Below are positions 1-8,488 of a DNA stretch of 41,989 bases, one piece after another. The stretch is from Rugamonas sp. (GTDB lineage Bacteria; Pseudomonadota; Gammaproteobacteria; Burkholderiales; Burkholderiaceae_D). Under the pieces are notes generated by a model. It had not been told where the DNA came from, searched no databases, and was given only the letters and a program-made list of their open reading frames with translations. Every line of letters starts with the position of its first letter. Position 1 is the first letter of the stretch. Made by a program: the position numbers and the translations under genes. Location: positions 1 to 41,989 of the forward strand of contig NZ_JANXMI010000291.1 in NCBI RefSeq assembly GCF_025354735.1, written 5' to 3'.

Positions 1-411
1 GCCTCGGTGTCGTTGGTCACGCGCGACACCAGCTGGCCGGTGATGGCGCGGTCGAAGAAGGCCATCGGCAGGCGCAGCACGTGGCCGTAGACGTCCTCGC
101 GCAGGCGCTGCACGGAGCGCATCGCCAGCCCGGCCAGGCGCACCAGTTGCAGGTAGCGCAAGCCGCTGGCGACCCAGCCGGTCAGCAGCATCCCCGTCAA
201 CAGGGCGATCATGCGCGGCCAGTCGAGCACGCGCGGCAGCAGGTGTTCGTCGATCAGCGCCTTGCCCATGATGGGACCGAGCACTTCGAGCGCGGCCGCG
301 AGCACCAGCCACAGCACGGCCCAGACCAGGTGGTGCCGGTCCGGCAGCGCGGCCCGCCGCAGCAGGGAAACGGCTTGCCGGGTCTGGCGCCGGGCCGAGG
401 TTTCGTCGGGC

Positions 412-422
<11 letters not shown>
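1..422 (-). CDS. ABC exporter, MdlB-like half transporter (partial, 3' end beyond window)
   Basis: Reading the minus strand from ATG at 422 gives an open frame of 140 codons that runs off the left edge. It starts MLSKPDETSARRQ, followed by a first membrane helix (WAVLWLVLAAALEVLGPIMG) and a second one around IALLTGMLLTGWVASG. It then has the coupling-region motif RLPMAFFDRAITGQLVSRVTND, typical of the transmembrane domain of type IV (MsbA/MdlB-like) ABC exporters. The ATG lies inside the end of the neighbouring ABC gene (11-bp overlap, 412-422), so the two are co-translated and probably form one heterodimeric exporter. The nucleotide-binding domain is outside the window. Substrate unknown; MdlAB/SmdAB-type drug or lipid export is the family guess. 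Confidence 0.85.
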
Positions 423-2163
<1,741 letters not shown>

Positions 2164-2333
2164 GACACTCCTTGCGGTGGTGGCGCGCACAGGCGCAATG
2201 CCGCGCACGGTTGTGGCCCGCTAGGATACAGCAAGCGCCGCTTTTGCGCGAACGGGAGGGGAGTCGGGGTGGGAGAGCGGGGAAGGCGGGCAGGCGGAAT
2301 GTGGGAGCGCGGTGATGCGAGTTTCAGCGAGGA

Positions 2334-2386
2334 CGGGGTCAGACCACGGTTTCGAATGAATCTCTCGAAACCGTGGTCTGACCCCG
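2334..2386. repeat. REP-like perfect inverted repeat
   Basis: Two 22-base arms (2334-2355 and 2365-2386) are exact reverse complements, separated by a 9-base loop. The outer part reads CGGGGTCAGACCACGG. It lies between the stop of the phasin gene (2419, minus) and the start of the ABC gene (2163, minus). There is no T-run after either arm, so it is not a standard intrinsic terminator, though such a strong hairpin could protect or end the phasin transcript. GGGGTCAGACC hairpins of this type resemble dispersed REP elements of Oxalobacteraceae genomes; that link is from memory and not tested here. Confidence 0.75.
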
Positions 2387-2418
2387 CTGGCCGCCGCCGT
2401 CCGCATGACGGCGCAGAT

Positions 2419-3387
2419 TTATTTCTTGGATTTGCCGCCGCCCAGCATATCGAGCTGCTTGCCCTGCTGGGGTTTGGCGGCGTTCCTGATCGGCGCGGCG
2501 ACCGATTTGAGCGCGACCGATTTGGCGGTCGGGAAGCTGACGGCCCCAGGCTTGGCGGCCGGCGATTTTGGCGCCGGCGCCGCTGCCGGTTTCGCCGTGG
2601 CGGCCGGCTTGTTCACCGCAACCGAGGGCACCGGCGCGGCCGATTTGCTCACCACCGGGGCTGGCTTTGCCGCCGCTGCTGGCTTGGCCGCTACGGCCGG
2701 CGGGACGGCGACGGCGACCTGCGGCGTCGCGACCGGCGCGGCGGCCGGATGTTCCGCCGCCGGCTTCTCGATCAGCTGCGTGACCGCGACGGCCACCGGC
2801 GTCGGCGCGGTGGCCGGCTTGGCTTTGGCGATGGCCTTGGCCGCCGCTTTCGGCGCTGCCGCCGGCGCCGCAATCGCTTCGTTGGCCGAGGCCGCACCGG
2901 CAGCGACCACCGGCGGCGTAACCGGCGGTGTCGCCTGCGACTTCGCCGCTGGTTGCGCCACTTCTTGCTTGACTTCATGCACCACTGCTTGCGTCACGCC
3001 CTGCTGCGCATCCCGCACCTGCGCGACGCCGCCGGCGAGCGCCTTGACCACCGGCACACCGTCCCCGATGCGATCCCTGGCGCTGGCCAGCAGCTCGGCC
3101 TGCGCGCTGCTGGCGATGCTGAGCAACTGGCGGCTGTAGGCGAACACGTGCTCGAAATTGGGCGTCTGGCTGCTGACGCTGAAGAATTCCTGCGGGTCTT
3201 TCGCTTCGAGCAGCTGGCGCGCCGCCGCCGACGATTTTTCCACCGAAGCCTTGGTGGTGCTGATGTTCAGCGCGAGCACTTTTTGCGCGCTTTCGACGGC
3301 CTTGCTGGCCAGATTGTTGAAGATGCCGAACTGCGCTTCCAACTGCGATTTCGTGACTGCGGAAAACTGTTCTGTGATTGAAAACAT
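2419..3387 (-). CDS. Phasin family protein with long Ala/Pro/Lys-rich tail
   Basis: A 322-residue protein. Residues 1-125 (MFSITEQFSAVTKSQLEAQF, then SAQKVLALNISTTKASVEKS and FSVSSQTPNFEHVFAYSRQL) match the granule-associated phasin_2 family, amphipathic helical proteins that coat polyhydroxyalkanoate granules. The remaining 190 residues are an Ala/Pro/Val/Lys tail of low complexity that resembles the histone-like tail of Pseudomonas PhaF. Typical phasins of this family have about 180-200 residues, so the tail nearly doubles the length. AGGAG precedes the ATG. A TTGC-GCT-GCAA palindrome lies 66 bp upstream and could be a PhaR-type operator. Granule binding is a family inference; the role of the tail (DNA or partner binding) is open. 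Confidence 0.88.
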   Translation of the reverse strand: MFSITEQFSAVTKSQLEAQFGIFNNLASKAVESAQKVLALNISTTKASVEKSSAAARQLLEAKDPQEFFSVSSQTPNFEHVFAYSRQLLSIASSAQAELLASARDRIGDGVPVVKALAGGVAQVRDAQQGVTQAVVHEVKQEVAQPAAKSQATPPVTPPVVAAGAASANEAIAAPAAAPKAAAKAIAKAKPATAPTPVAVAVTQLIEKPAAEHPAAAPVATPQVAVAVPPAVAAKPAAAAKPAPVVSKSAAPVPSVAVNKPAATAKPAAAPAPKSPAAKPGAVSFPTAKSVALKSVAAPIRNAAKPQQGKQLDMLGGGKSKK

Positions 3388-3452
3388 GGTTTCTCCTGGT
3401 ACGATTAAAATGCTGGCACAGGCGGCGACCGCGCACGGGGCTGTGTCATTAT

Positions 3453-3465
3453 ATTGCGCTGCAAT
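3453..3465. promoter_or_regulatory. TTGCNNNGCAA palindrome upstream of phasin (possible PhaR site)
   Basis: ATTGC-GCT-GCAAT is a perfect palindrome 66 bp upstream of the phasin ATG. The phasin repressor PhaR of Paracoccus is reported to bind TGC-rich CTGCNNNGCAG-type sites near phasin genes. A second TGC-ACT-GCA lies at 3647-3655, just before the DUF2164 gene. Assignment to PhaR is inference. Confidence 0.4.
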
Positions 3466-3674
3466 AAGTCATTCTAGCGGCGATTGTCAAGCTTGGAAAG
3501 TTATTTTTCCAGCCATTATCGCGCCGTCTTAACATTCTGCAATTCGGCGTCGTGCCGATTTGCGCGCGGCTTGATGTGGCGCAAGCTTGTGGCGGGCCGG
3601 GCGACGCCGTGGCCCACCGCCGCGCCGTCTTTTTTTTCATTATTAATGCACTGCAACATACGAATCCTGTCATC

Positions 3675-3923
3675 ATGGCCATCAAATTGAGTAAAGAAGT
3701 CGAGCAACGCCTGCTGGCGTCGATCCAGCGTTATTGCGGCGAAAACATGGACGAGGAGGTCGGCGAGTTGAAGGCCAGGTTGCTGCTCGATTTTTGTTTG
3801 CGCGAAATCGGTCCCTCTGTCTACAATCAAGCCATCGTCGACGCGCAGGGCGCGATGCAGGACAAGATCGCCGAAGTCGAAACGGTCTGCTACGAAACCG
3901 AATTCGCCTACTGGAAAAAATAA
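3675..3923 (+). CDS. DUF2164 family protein
   Basis: An 82-residue protein starting MAIKLSKEVEQRLLASIQRYCGEN and ending ETEFAYWKK. The pattern (helical start, ENMDEEVGELKARLLLDFCLREIGPSVYNQAI) is the conserved core of the uncharacterised DUF2164 family of about 80 residues, so it is full length. The start at 3675 is chosen because family members begin at this Met; no good ribosome binding site is visible, and the track upstream contains only low-complexity sequence. It is followed after 13 bp by the cytosine deaminase gene, probably in one transcript. Function unknown. Confidence 0.8.
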   Translation: MAIKLSKEVEQRLLASIQRYCGENMDEEVGELKARLLLDFCLREIGPSVYNQAIVDAQGAMQDKIAEVETVCYETEFAYWKK

Positions 3924-3936
3924 CCGGGAGTTGGCC

Positions 3937-5223
3937 ATGGATGCAGTAATGGATGTGGTGCTGCGCAACGCCACGCTGCCCGACGGCCGCGGCGGCATCG
4001 ACCTGGCCATCGCGGCCGGCCGCATCGCCGCCGTCGGCCCGGCGCTGCCGCTGCGCGGCGCGCGCGAGATCGACGCCGGCGGCGACCTGGTGTCGCCGCC
4101 CTTCGTCGACGCCCATTTCCACATGGACGCCACGCTGAGCTACGGCTTGCCGCGCGTCAACGCCTCCGGCACGCTGCTCGAAGGCATCGCGCTGTGGGGC
4201 GAGCTGAAGCCGCAGCTGAGCCAGCAGGCGCTGGTCGAGCGCGCCTTGCAGTATTGCGACTGGGCCGTCGCCCGCGGCCTGCTGGCGATCCGCAGCCACG
4301 TCGACATTTGCGACGACCGCCTGCTGGCCGTCGAGGCGCTGCTCGACGTCAAGCGCCAGGTCGCGCCCTACCTCGACCTGCAACTGGTGGCGTTTCCGCA
4401 GGACGGGCTGTTGCGCAGCCCGACCGCGTTCAACAACCTCAAGCGCGCCATCGCGCTGGGCGTCGACGTCGTCGGCGGCATCCCGCATTTCGAGCGCACC
4501 ATGGCCGACGGCGCCGAGTCGGTGCGGCTGCTGTGCGAATTCGCCGCCGGCAAGGACTTGCGCGTCGACATGCACTGCGACGAGTCGGACGATCCGCTGT
4601 CGCGCCACATCGAAACGCTGGCCTACGAAAGCAACCGGCTCGGCCTGCACGGCCGGGTGGCCGGCTCGCACCTGACGTCCATGCATTCGATGGACAATTA
4701 TTATGTCAGCAAGCTGCTGCCGCTGATCCGCGAGGCCGGCGTGGCGGCCATCGCCAATCCGCTGATCAACATCACGCTGCAAGGCCGCCACGACAGCTAT
4801 CCCAAGCGGCGCGGCATGACGCGGGTGCCGGAGCTGATGGCGGCCGGCGTCACCGTCGCCTTCGGCCACGACTGCGTGATGGACCCGTGGTACAGCCTCG
4901 GTTCGGGCGACATGCTGGAAGTGGCGCACATGGGCTTGCACGTGGCGCAGATGACGGGCCAGGACGCGATGCGCGCCTGCTACGCCGCCGTCACCGAACA
5001 CCCGGCCCGCATCCTCGGCCTGCAGGGCTACGGCCTGGAGGTGGGCTGCCACGCCGACCTGGTGCTGCTCGACGCCGCCAGCCCGGTCGAGGCGATCCGC
5101 TTGCGCGCGGCGCGCCGCCTGGTGATGCGGCGCGGCGCCGTCGTCAGCGAGGCGCCGCGCGCGGCGGCGCGGCTGGCCTTGCCGGGCCGGCCCGAGCGGG
5201 TGGACTTCCGGCTCGGGCGCTAA
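3937..5223 (+). CDS. codA: Cytosine deaminase (CodA-type amidohydrolase)
   Basis: A 428-residue cytosolic amidohydrolase that should convert cytosine to uracil and ammonia. E. coli CodA motifs can be followed in order: DAHFHMD (metal-binding His pair), FPQDG (Gln that reads the base), MHCDESDD (metal His and catalytic Glu), SHLTSMHS (metal His), NPLINITLQGRHDSYPKRRG, and FGHDCVMDPWY (metal Asp). The C-terminal part (GYGLEVGCHADLVLLDA) is the usual amidohydrolase beta-sandwich. The ATG at 3937 has GGGAG 6 bases upstream; a TTG at 3931 would lie directly on that site and is rejected. No codB permease is adjacent. Related CodA-like enzymes acting on isocytosine or other pyrimidines cannot be excluded. 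Confidence 0.88.
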   Translation: MDAVMDVVLRNATLPDGRGGIDLAIAAGRIAAVGPALPLRGAREIDAGGDLVSPPFVDAHFHMDATLSYGLPRVNASGTLLEGIALWGELKPQLSQQALVERALQYCDWAVARGLLAIRSHVDICDDRLLAVEALLDVKRQVAPYLDLQLVAFPQDGLLRSPTAFNNLKRAIALGVDVVGGIPHFERTMADGAESVRLLCEFAAGKDLRVDMHCDESDDPLSRHIETLAYESNRLGLHGRVAGSHLTSMHSMDNYYVSKLLPLIREAGVAAIANPLINITLQGRHDSYPKRRGMTRVPELMAAGVTVAFGHDCVMDPWYSLGSGDMLEVAHMGLHVAQMTGQDAMRACYAAVTEHPARILGLQGYGLEVGCHADLVLLDAASPVEAIRLRAARRLVMRRGAVVSEAPRAAARLALPGRPERVDFRLGR

Positions 5224-5314
5224 GCCGCGTCGCGGCCGGACCGCCAGCGCGGCGCTGGACTTGCACCGCGAAATCCCCGACAATCAAACCTCGCGAAAAC
5301 GAGCTGGAGCCGCC

Positions 5315-5836
5315 TTGAAAGACATACAAATCCGTCCCGCCGTGGAAGCCGATTTCGAGCCGATGTGGCTGATCTTCCAGGAACTGATAGCCAGCGGCGA
5401 CACTTATTATTTCGCCGCCGACACCAGCCGCGACGATTGCCGCGCCTATTGGTTCGGCCCCGGCATCGTCACCCAGGTCGCCGTGCTCAACAATAACGAG
5501 CGCCTGCTCGGCATGTATAAGCTGATCGCCAACCAGCGCGACCGCGGCGCCCACGTCGCCAACGCCTCCTTCATGGTCAGTCCGGCCGCGCAGGGCATAG
5601 GCATAGGCAAGATGCTGGGACGCCACTGCCTGGCGGCGGCGCGCGAGCTCGGCTACCTGGCCATGCAATTCAATTATGTGGTGAGCAGCAACGTGGCCGC
5701 CGTGCTGCTGTGGAGCAAGCTCGGCTTTTCCATCATCGGCACGCTGCCGCGCGCCTACCGCCACCAGCAACTGGGCTTCGTCGACGTCTACGTCATGTAC
5801 CAGCTGCTCGACGACCCCAACAACTGGCCCGAATGA
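5315..5836 (+). CDS. GNAT family N-acetyltransferase
   Basis: A 173-residue acetyltransferase. The acetyl-CoA motif is FMVSPAAQGIGIGKMLGRHCLAAARELGY (R/Q-x-x-G-x-G/A variant QGIGIG), followed by MQFNYVVSSNVAAVLLWSKLGF, the usual NxxAxxLYxKxGF-like motif B, and a C-terminal GFVDVYVMYQLL strand. The start is a TTG at 5315 (LKDIQIRPAVEADF) because GGAG lies 5 bases upstream and the preceding in-frame sequence looks like untranslated leader. Its stop overlaps the next GNAT gene by 4 bases (ATGA), so the pair is translationally coupled. Substrate unknown. Confidence 0.85.
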   Translation: MKDIQIRPAVEADFEPMWLIFQELIASGDTYYFAADTSRDDCRAYWFGPGIVTQVAVLNNNERLLGMYKLIANQRDRGAHVANASFMVSPAAQGIGIGKMLGRHCLAAARELGYLAMQFNYVVSSNVAAVLLWSKLGFSIIGTLPRAYRHQQLGFVDVYVMYQLLDDPNNWPE

Positions 5837-6360
5837 GCTTGCCCATCCTCGCCACGCCGCGCCTGCGGCTGCGCACCCTGGACCAGGACGACGCCGCCTT
5901 TTATCTGGCGCTGATCAACGATCCGAGCTGGCTGCGCTTCATCCCCGACAAGGGCATCCACACGGAGCAGGCCGCGCGCGACGCCATCGCCCAGGGACCG
6001 ATGCTGATGCAGCGGCAGCTCGGCCATTCCATCTATCTGGTGGAATTGAAGGAAGACGGCCGCGCCATCGGCTTGTGCGGGCTCATCAAGCGCGACCACC
6101 TGCCCGCGCCCGACATCGGCTACGGCTTCCTGCCGGCGCACTGGGGCCGCGGTTACGCCGCCGAGGCCGCCGCCGCCGTGCTGGCCTACGCGCGCGACAC
6201 GCTGGGCTTCGCCTGCCTGCTCGCGATCACCGATCCCGACAACGTCGTCTCCGGCCGCATGCTGACCACGCTGGGACTGCGGCTGACCGATACCGGCGCC
6301 GGCGCCGGCGGCCGGCCCACCGACTTTTACCGCATCGATTTCCCGGCCCGCGCCGGCTGA
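5833..6360 (+). CDS. GNAT family N-acetyltransferase (RimJ/RimL-like)
   Basis: A 175-residue protein starting MSLPILATPRLRLRTLDQDDAAFYLALINDPSW, the typical opening of RimJ/RimL-type acetyltransferases (TxRLxLRxL). It continues with GLIKRDHLPAPDIGYGFLPAHWGRGYAAEAAAAVLAYA, which contains the acetyl-CoA binding WGRGYAAEA motif. The ATG at 5833 overlaps the stop of the preceding GNAT gene (ATGA). Family members acetylate ribosomal protein N-termini or small amines; the target here is unknown. Confidence 0.87.
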   Translation: MSLPILATPRLRLRTLDQDDAAFYLALINDPSWLRFIPDKGIHTEQAARDAIAQGPMLMQRQLGHSIYLVELKEDGRAIGLCGLIKRDHLPAPDIGYGFLPAHWGRGYAAEAAAAVLAYARDTLGFACLLAITDPDNVVSGRMLTTLGLRLTDTGAGAGGRPTDFYRIDFPARAG

Positions 6361-6464
6361 ATGTTGCAATGGTGGGAATTGGTGAGTTTTCGCGCGATTG
6401 CTTCTGGCGTTTCCGCATGCCGTGGCGCATCATGGCTGGATCGATGCCCCACATTGCGCATCGT

Positions 6465-6479
6465 CACTACCCTGTAGTG
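6465..6479. promoter_or_regulatory. Palindrome upstream of chemotaxis receptor gene
   Basis: CACTAC-CCT-GTAGTG is a perfect palindrome with 6-base arms about 88 bp before the chemotaxis receptor start, next to an AT-rich stretch (TTCATATAAAAAAGATAA). It could be an operator in the promoter; no known site type was recognised. Nothing gene-like was seen in the rest of 6361-6566. Confidence 0.3.
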
Positions 6480-6566
6480 TTCATATAAAAAAGATAATTT
6501 GTCTCGGCGCCCACGTCGCCGCCGAGCTTTGTCCATAGATTGAATACTGAATGAAGGGGGAATGCC

Positions 6567-8204
6567 ATGAGACTTGCCGACCTGAAAATCGGGATGCGAT
6601 TGAGCTTGCTGGGCGGCTTCTTTTTTGTCGCCCTGCTGGTGGTTGCCGGCGGCGCCTGGCAGGCGCTGGGCGCGGCCAACGTCCACAGCAACGAGGCCAT
6701 GCAGCGTTCGGTCACGCTGTCCGAAGCCATCGACACGGCGCGCGGCGCCCAGGTCGAATTCAAGATACAGGTGCAGGAGTGGAAGGATATCCTGTTGCGC
6801 GGCAATGACCCGGCCGCCTTTGACAAATACAGCAAGGCCTTCGTCCAGAGCGGCGAGAGCACCCGCGCCCAGCTGCAAAAGCTGGGCGCCATCCTGGCCC
6901 GGCTCAAGATCAGCACGCCGCTGGTCGACGAGGCCATCGCGACCCAGAAGGAACTGGTGGCCAGCTTCCTGGCGGCGCTCAAGCAATACGACGCCGCCAA
7001 TCCCGAGAGCGACCACATCGTCGACCGCCTGGTCAAGGGCATAGACCGGGCGCCGACCAAGAAGATCGACGACATTGTCGCCTTCATCGCCGAGCAGTCG
7101 CACCGCACCATGGCCGAGATGGACGAGGAGAGCGCGGCCGCGCACCGGCGCGCCACCGTCACCATGCTGGCCACGGTGCTGGGCACGCTGGTGATCGGCA
7201 GCGTCATCATGGTGTGGCTCACGCGCAGCATCACCGGTCCGCTCGACGCGGCCGTCGGCGTGGCGCAGGCCGTCGCGTCGGGCGATTTGCGCAGCGCCAT
7301 CGTCGCCGGCAGCCGCGATGAGATCGGCGACCTGCTGCGGGCGCTCAAGCTGATGCAGGACAATCTGTGCCACATCGTCGACGAGGTGCGCCACGGCACG
7401 GACACCATCGCCACCGCCTCGGTCGAAATCGCTTCCGGCAATATGGACTTGTCGCGCCGCACCGAAGACCAGGCCAGCTCGCTGCAACAGACCGCCGCCT
7501 CGATGATAGAGCTGACCACCACCGTCAAGCAGAACAGCGAGAACGCCAGCGAGGCGTGCCGGCTGGCCGGGACCGCCTCCAGCGTTGCGCTCAAGGGCGG
7601 CGCGGCGGTCGGCCAGATGGTGCAGACCATGGGCTCGATCAACGAATCGTCGAAGAAGATCGTCGACATCATCGGCGTCATCGACGGCATCGCCTTCCAG
7701 ACCAATATCCTGGCGCTGAACGCCGCCGTGGAAGCGGCGCGGGCCGGCGAGCAGGGCCGCGGCTTCGCCGTGGTGGCGTCGGAAGTGCGCAACCTGGCCC
7801 AGCGCTCGGCCTCGGCGGCCAGGGAAATCAAGGCGCTGATCGGCGATTCGGTGGACCGGGTCGCGGCCGGCAGCCGGCTGGCCGGCTTGGCCGGCGTGAC
7901 GATGGAGGAAGTGGTGGCCAGCGTGCAGCGGGTCACCGACATCATCGGCGAAATCTCGCTGGCCAGCAACGAGCAGCGCGACGGCATCGAGCAGATCAGC
8001 GTCGCCGTCAGCCACATGGACAGCGTGACGCAGCAGAACGCGGCGCTGGTCGAGCAGGCCGCCGCCGCCGCCGACTCCTTGCAGCAGCAGGCCGCCGTGC
8101 TGGCCGAAGCGGTCAGCATCTTCAAGCTGCACGAAACCCGCGCCCACGCCGCGCCACGGCAGCCGGGCCTGGGCCGCGCGCTGCAAGTGCTGGCGCCGAT
8201 GTAA
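6567..8204 (+). CDS. Methyl-accepting chemotaxis protein
   Basis: A 545-residue receptor. It has one membrane helix near residues 12-35, a four-helix periplasmic domain to about 195 (with [11 protein letters not shown], a four-helix-bundle MCP signature), a second helix ([18 protein letters not shown]), a HAMP domain, and a cytoplasmic signalling domain. The hairpin tip, [32 protein letters not shown], matches the family almost perfectly, so it should couple to CheW and CheA. The C-terminus ([10 protein letters not shown]) lacks an NWETF-like pentapeptide, so it probably depends on other receptors for CheR/CheB docking. AAGGGGG lies 6 bases before the ATG. The ligand is unknown. It is followed by a c-di-GMP protein gene on the same strand. 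Confidence 0.93.
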   Translation: MRLADLKIGMRLSLLGGFFFVALLVVAGGAWQALGAANVHSNEAMQRSVTLSEAIDTARGAQVEFKIQVQEWKDILLRGNDPAAFDKYSKAFVQSGESTRAQLQKLGAILARLKISTPLVDEAIATQKELVASFLAALKQYDAANPESDHIVDRLVKGIDRAPTKKIDDIVAFIAEQSHRTMAEMDEESAAAHRRATVTMLATVLGTLVIGSVIMVWLTRSITGPLDAAVGVAQAVASGDLRSAIVAGSRDEIGDLLRALKLMQDNLCHIVDEVRHGTDTIATASVEIASGNMDLSRRTEDQASSLQQTAASMIELTTTVKQNSENASEACRLAGTASSVALKGGAAVGQMVQTMGSINESSKKIVDIIGVIDGIAFQTNILALNAAVEAARAGEQGRGFAVVASEVRNLAQRSASAAREIKALIGDSVDRVAAGSRLAGLAGVTMEEVVASVQRVTDIIGEISLASNEQRDGIEQISVAVSHMDSVTQQNAALVEQAAAAADSLQQQAAVLAEAVSIFKLHETRAHAAPRQPGLGRALQVLAPM

Positions 8205-8223
8205 GCAATGGCGCAGCAAGCGT

Positions 8224-8279
8224 GCGCCGCGTTCTGACGCAAGCTTGATCTCGCTCAAGCTTCGGCACGAACGCGGCGC
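8224..8279. repeat. Nested inverted repeat between MCP and GGDEF-EAL genes
   Basis: An outer 11-base pair (8224-8234 with 8269-8279, GCGCCGCGTTC and its exact complement) encloses an inner 8-base pair (8241-8248 with 8255-8262, AAGCTTGA/TCAAGCTT). A symmetric 6x6 internal bulge lies between them. No T-run follows, so it is not a clear intrinsic terminator. It may shape the leader of the following gene or separate the two transcripts. Confidence 0.6.
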
Positions 8280-8349
8280 CGCCGGTGGGCGCACCCACTA
8301 TGATTCCTGCTTCTCTCCGCAACGGGACGCGGTTGGCGCCGCCAACGGC

Positions 8350-8370
8350 TCCCTTCAGGACGAAAAGGGA
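8350..8370 (+). promoter_or_regulatory. Hairpin covering the ribosome binding site of a leader ORF
   Basis: TCCCTT (8350-8355) pairs exactly with AAGGGA (8365-8370) around a 9-base loop. AAGGGA is the best Shine-Dalgarno sequence in this leader, 4 bases before an ATG at 8375. A further perfect hairpin GTTGGC-GCC-GCCAAC lies just upstream. The arrangement would allow translation control; no known riboswitch class was recognised. Confidence 0.35.
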
Positions 8371-8374
8371 CAGC

Positions 8375-8488
8375 ATGTCGCCCATCCACACCACACTCCG
8401 GACTGCCCGACTATCCGCTGCGCGCCGCGTGCGCCGCCGGTCAAGGCGCTGGCCGGCGGCGCCATCGTGCTGCCCGCCAGCGCCATGA
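8375..8488 (+). CDS. Possible 37-residue leader peptide ahead of the GGDEF-EAL gene
   Basis: ATG at 8375 has a good AAGGGA site and encodes MSPIHTTLRTARLSAARRVRRR, an Arg-rich stretch, followed by 15 more residues. It ends in a TGA that overlaps the likely ATG (8485) of the GGDEF-EAL protein as ATGA. Either it is a translated leader coupled to the next gene, or it is the true N-terminus of that gene displaced by a frameshift somewhere in 8440-8484. Sequence alone does not decide. Confidence 0.3.
   Translation: MSPIHTTLRTARLSAARRVRRRSRRWPAAPSCCPPAP

Noticed and set aside
8280..8374. c-di-GMP or guanidine riboswitch in the leader of the GGDEF-EAL gene
   Set aside because: Hairpins are present, but the conserved core sequences of GEMM or mini-ykkC RNAs could not be found.
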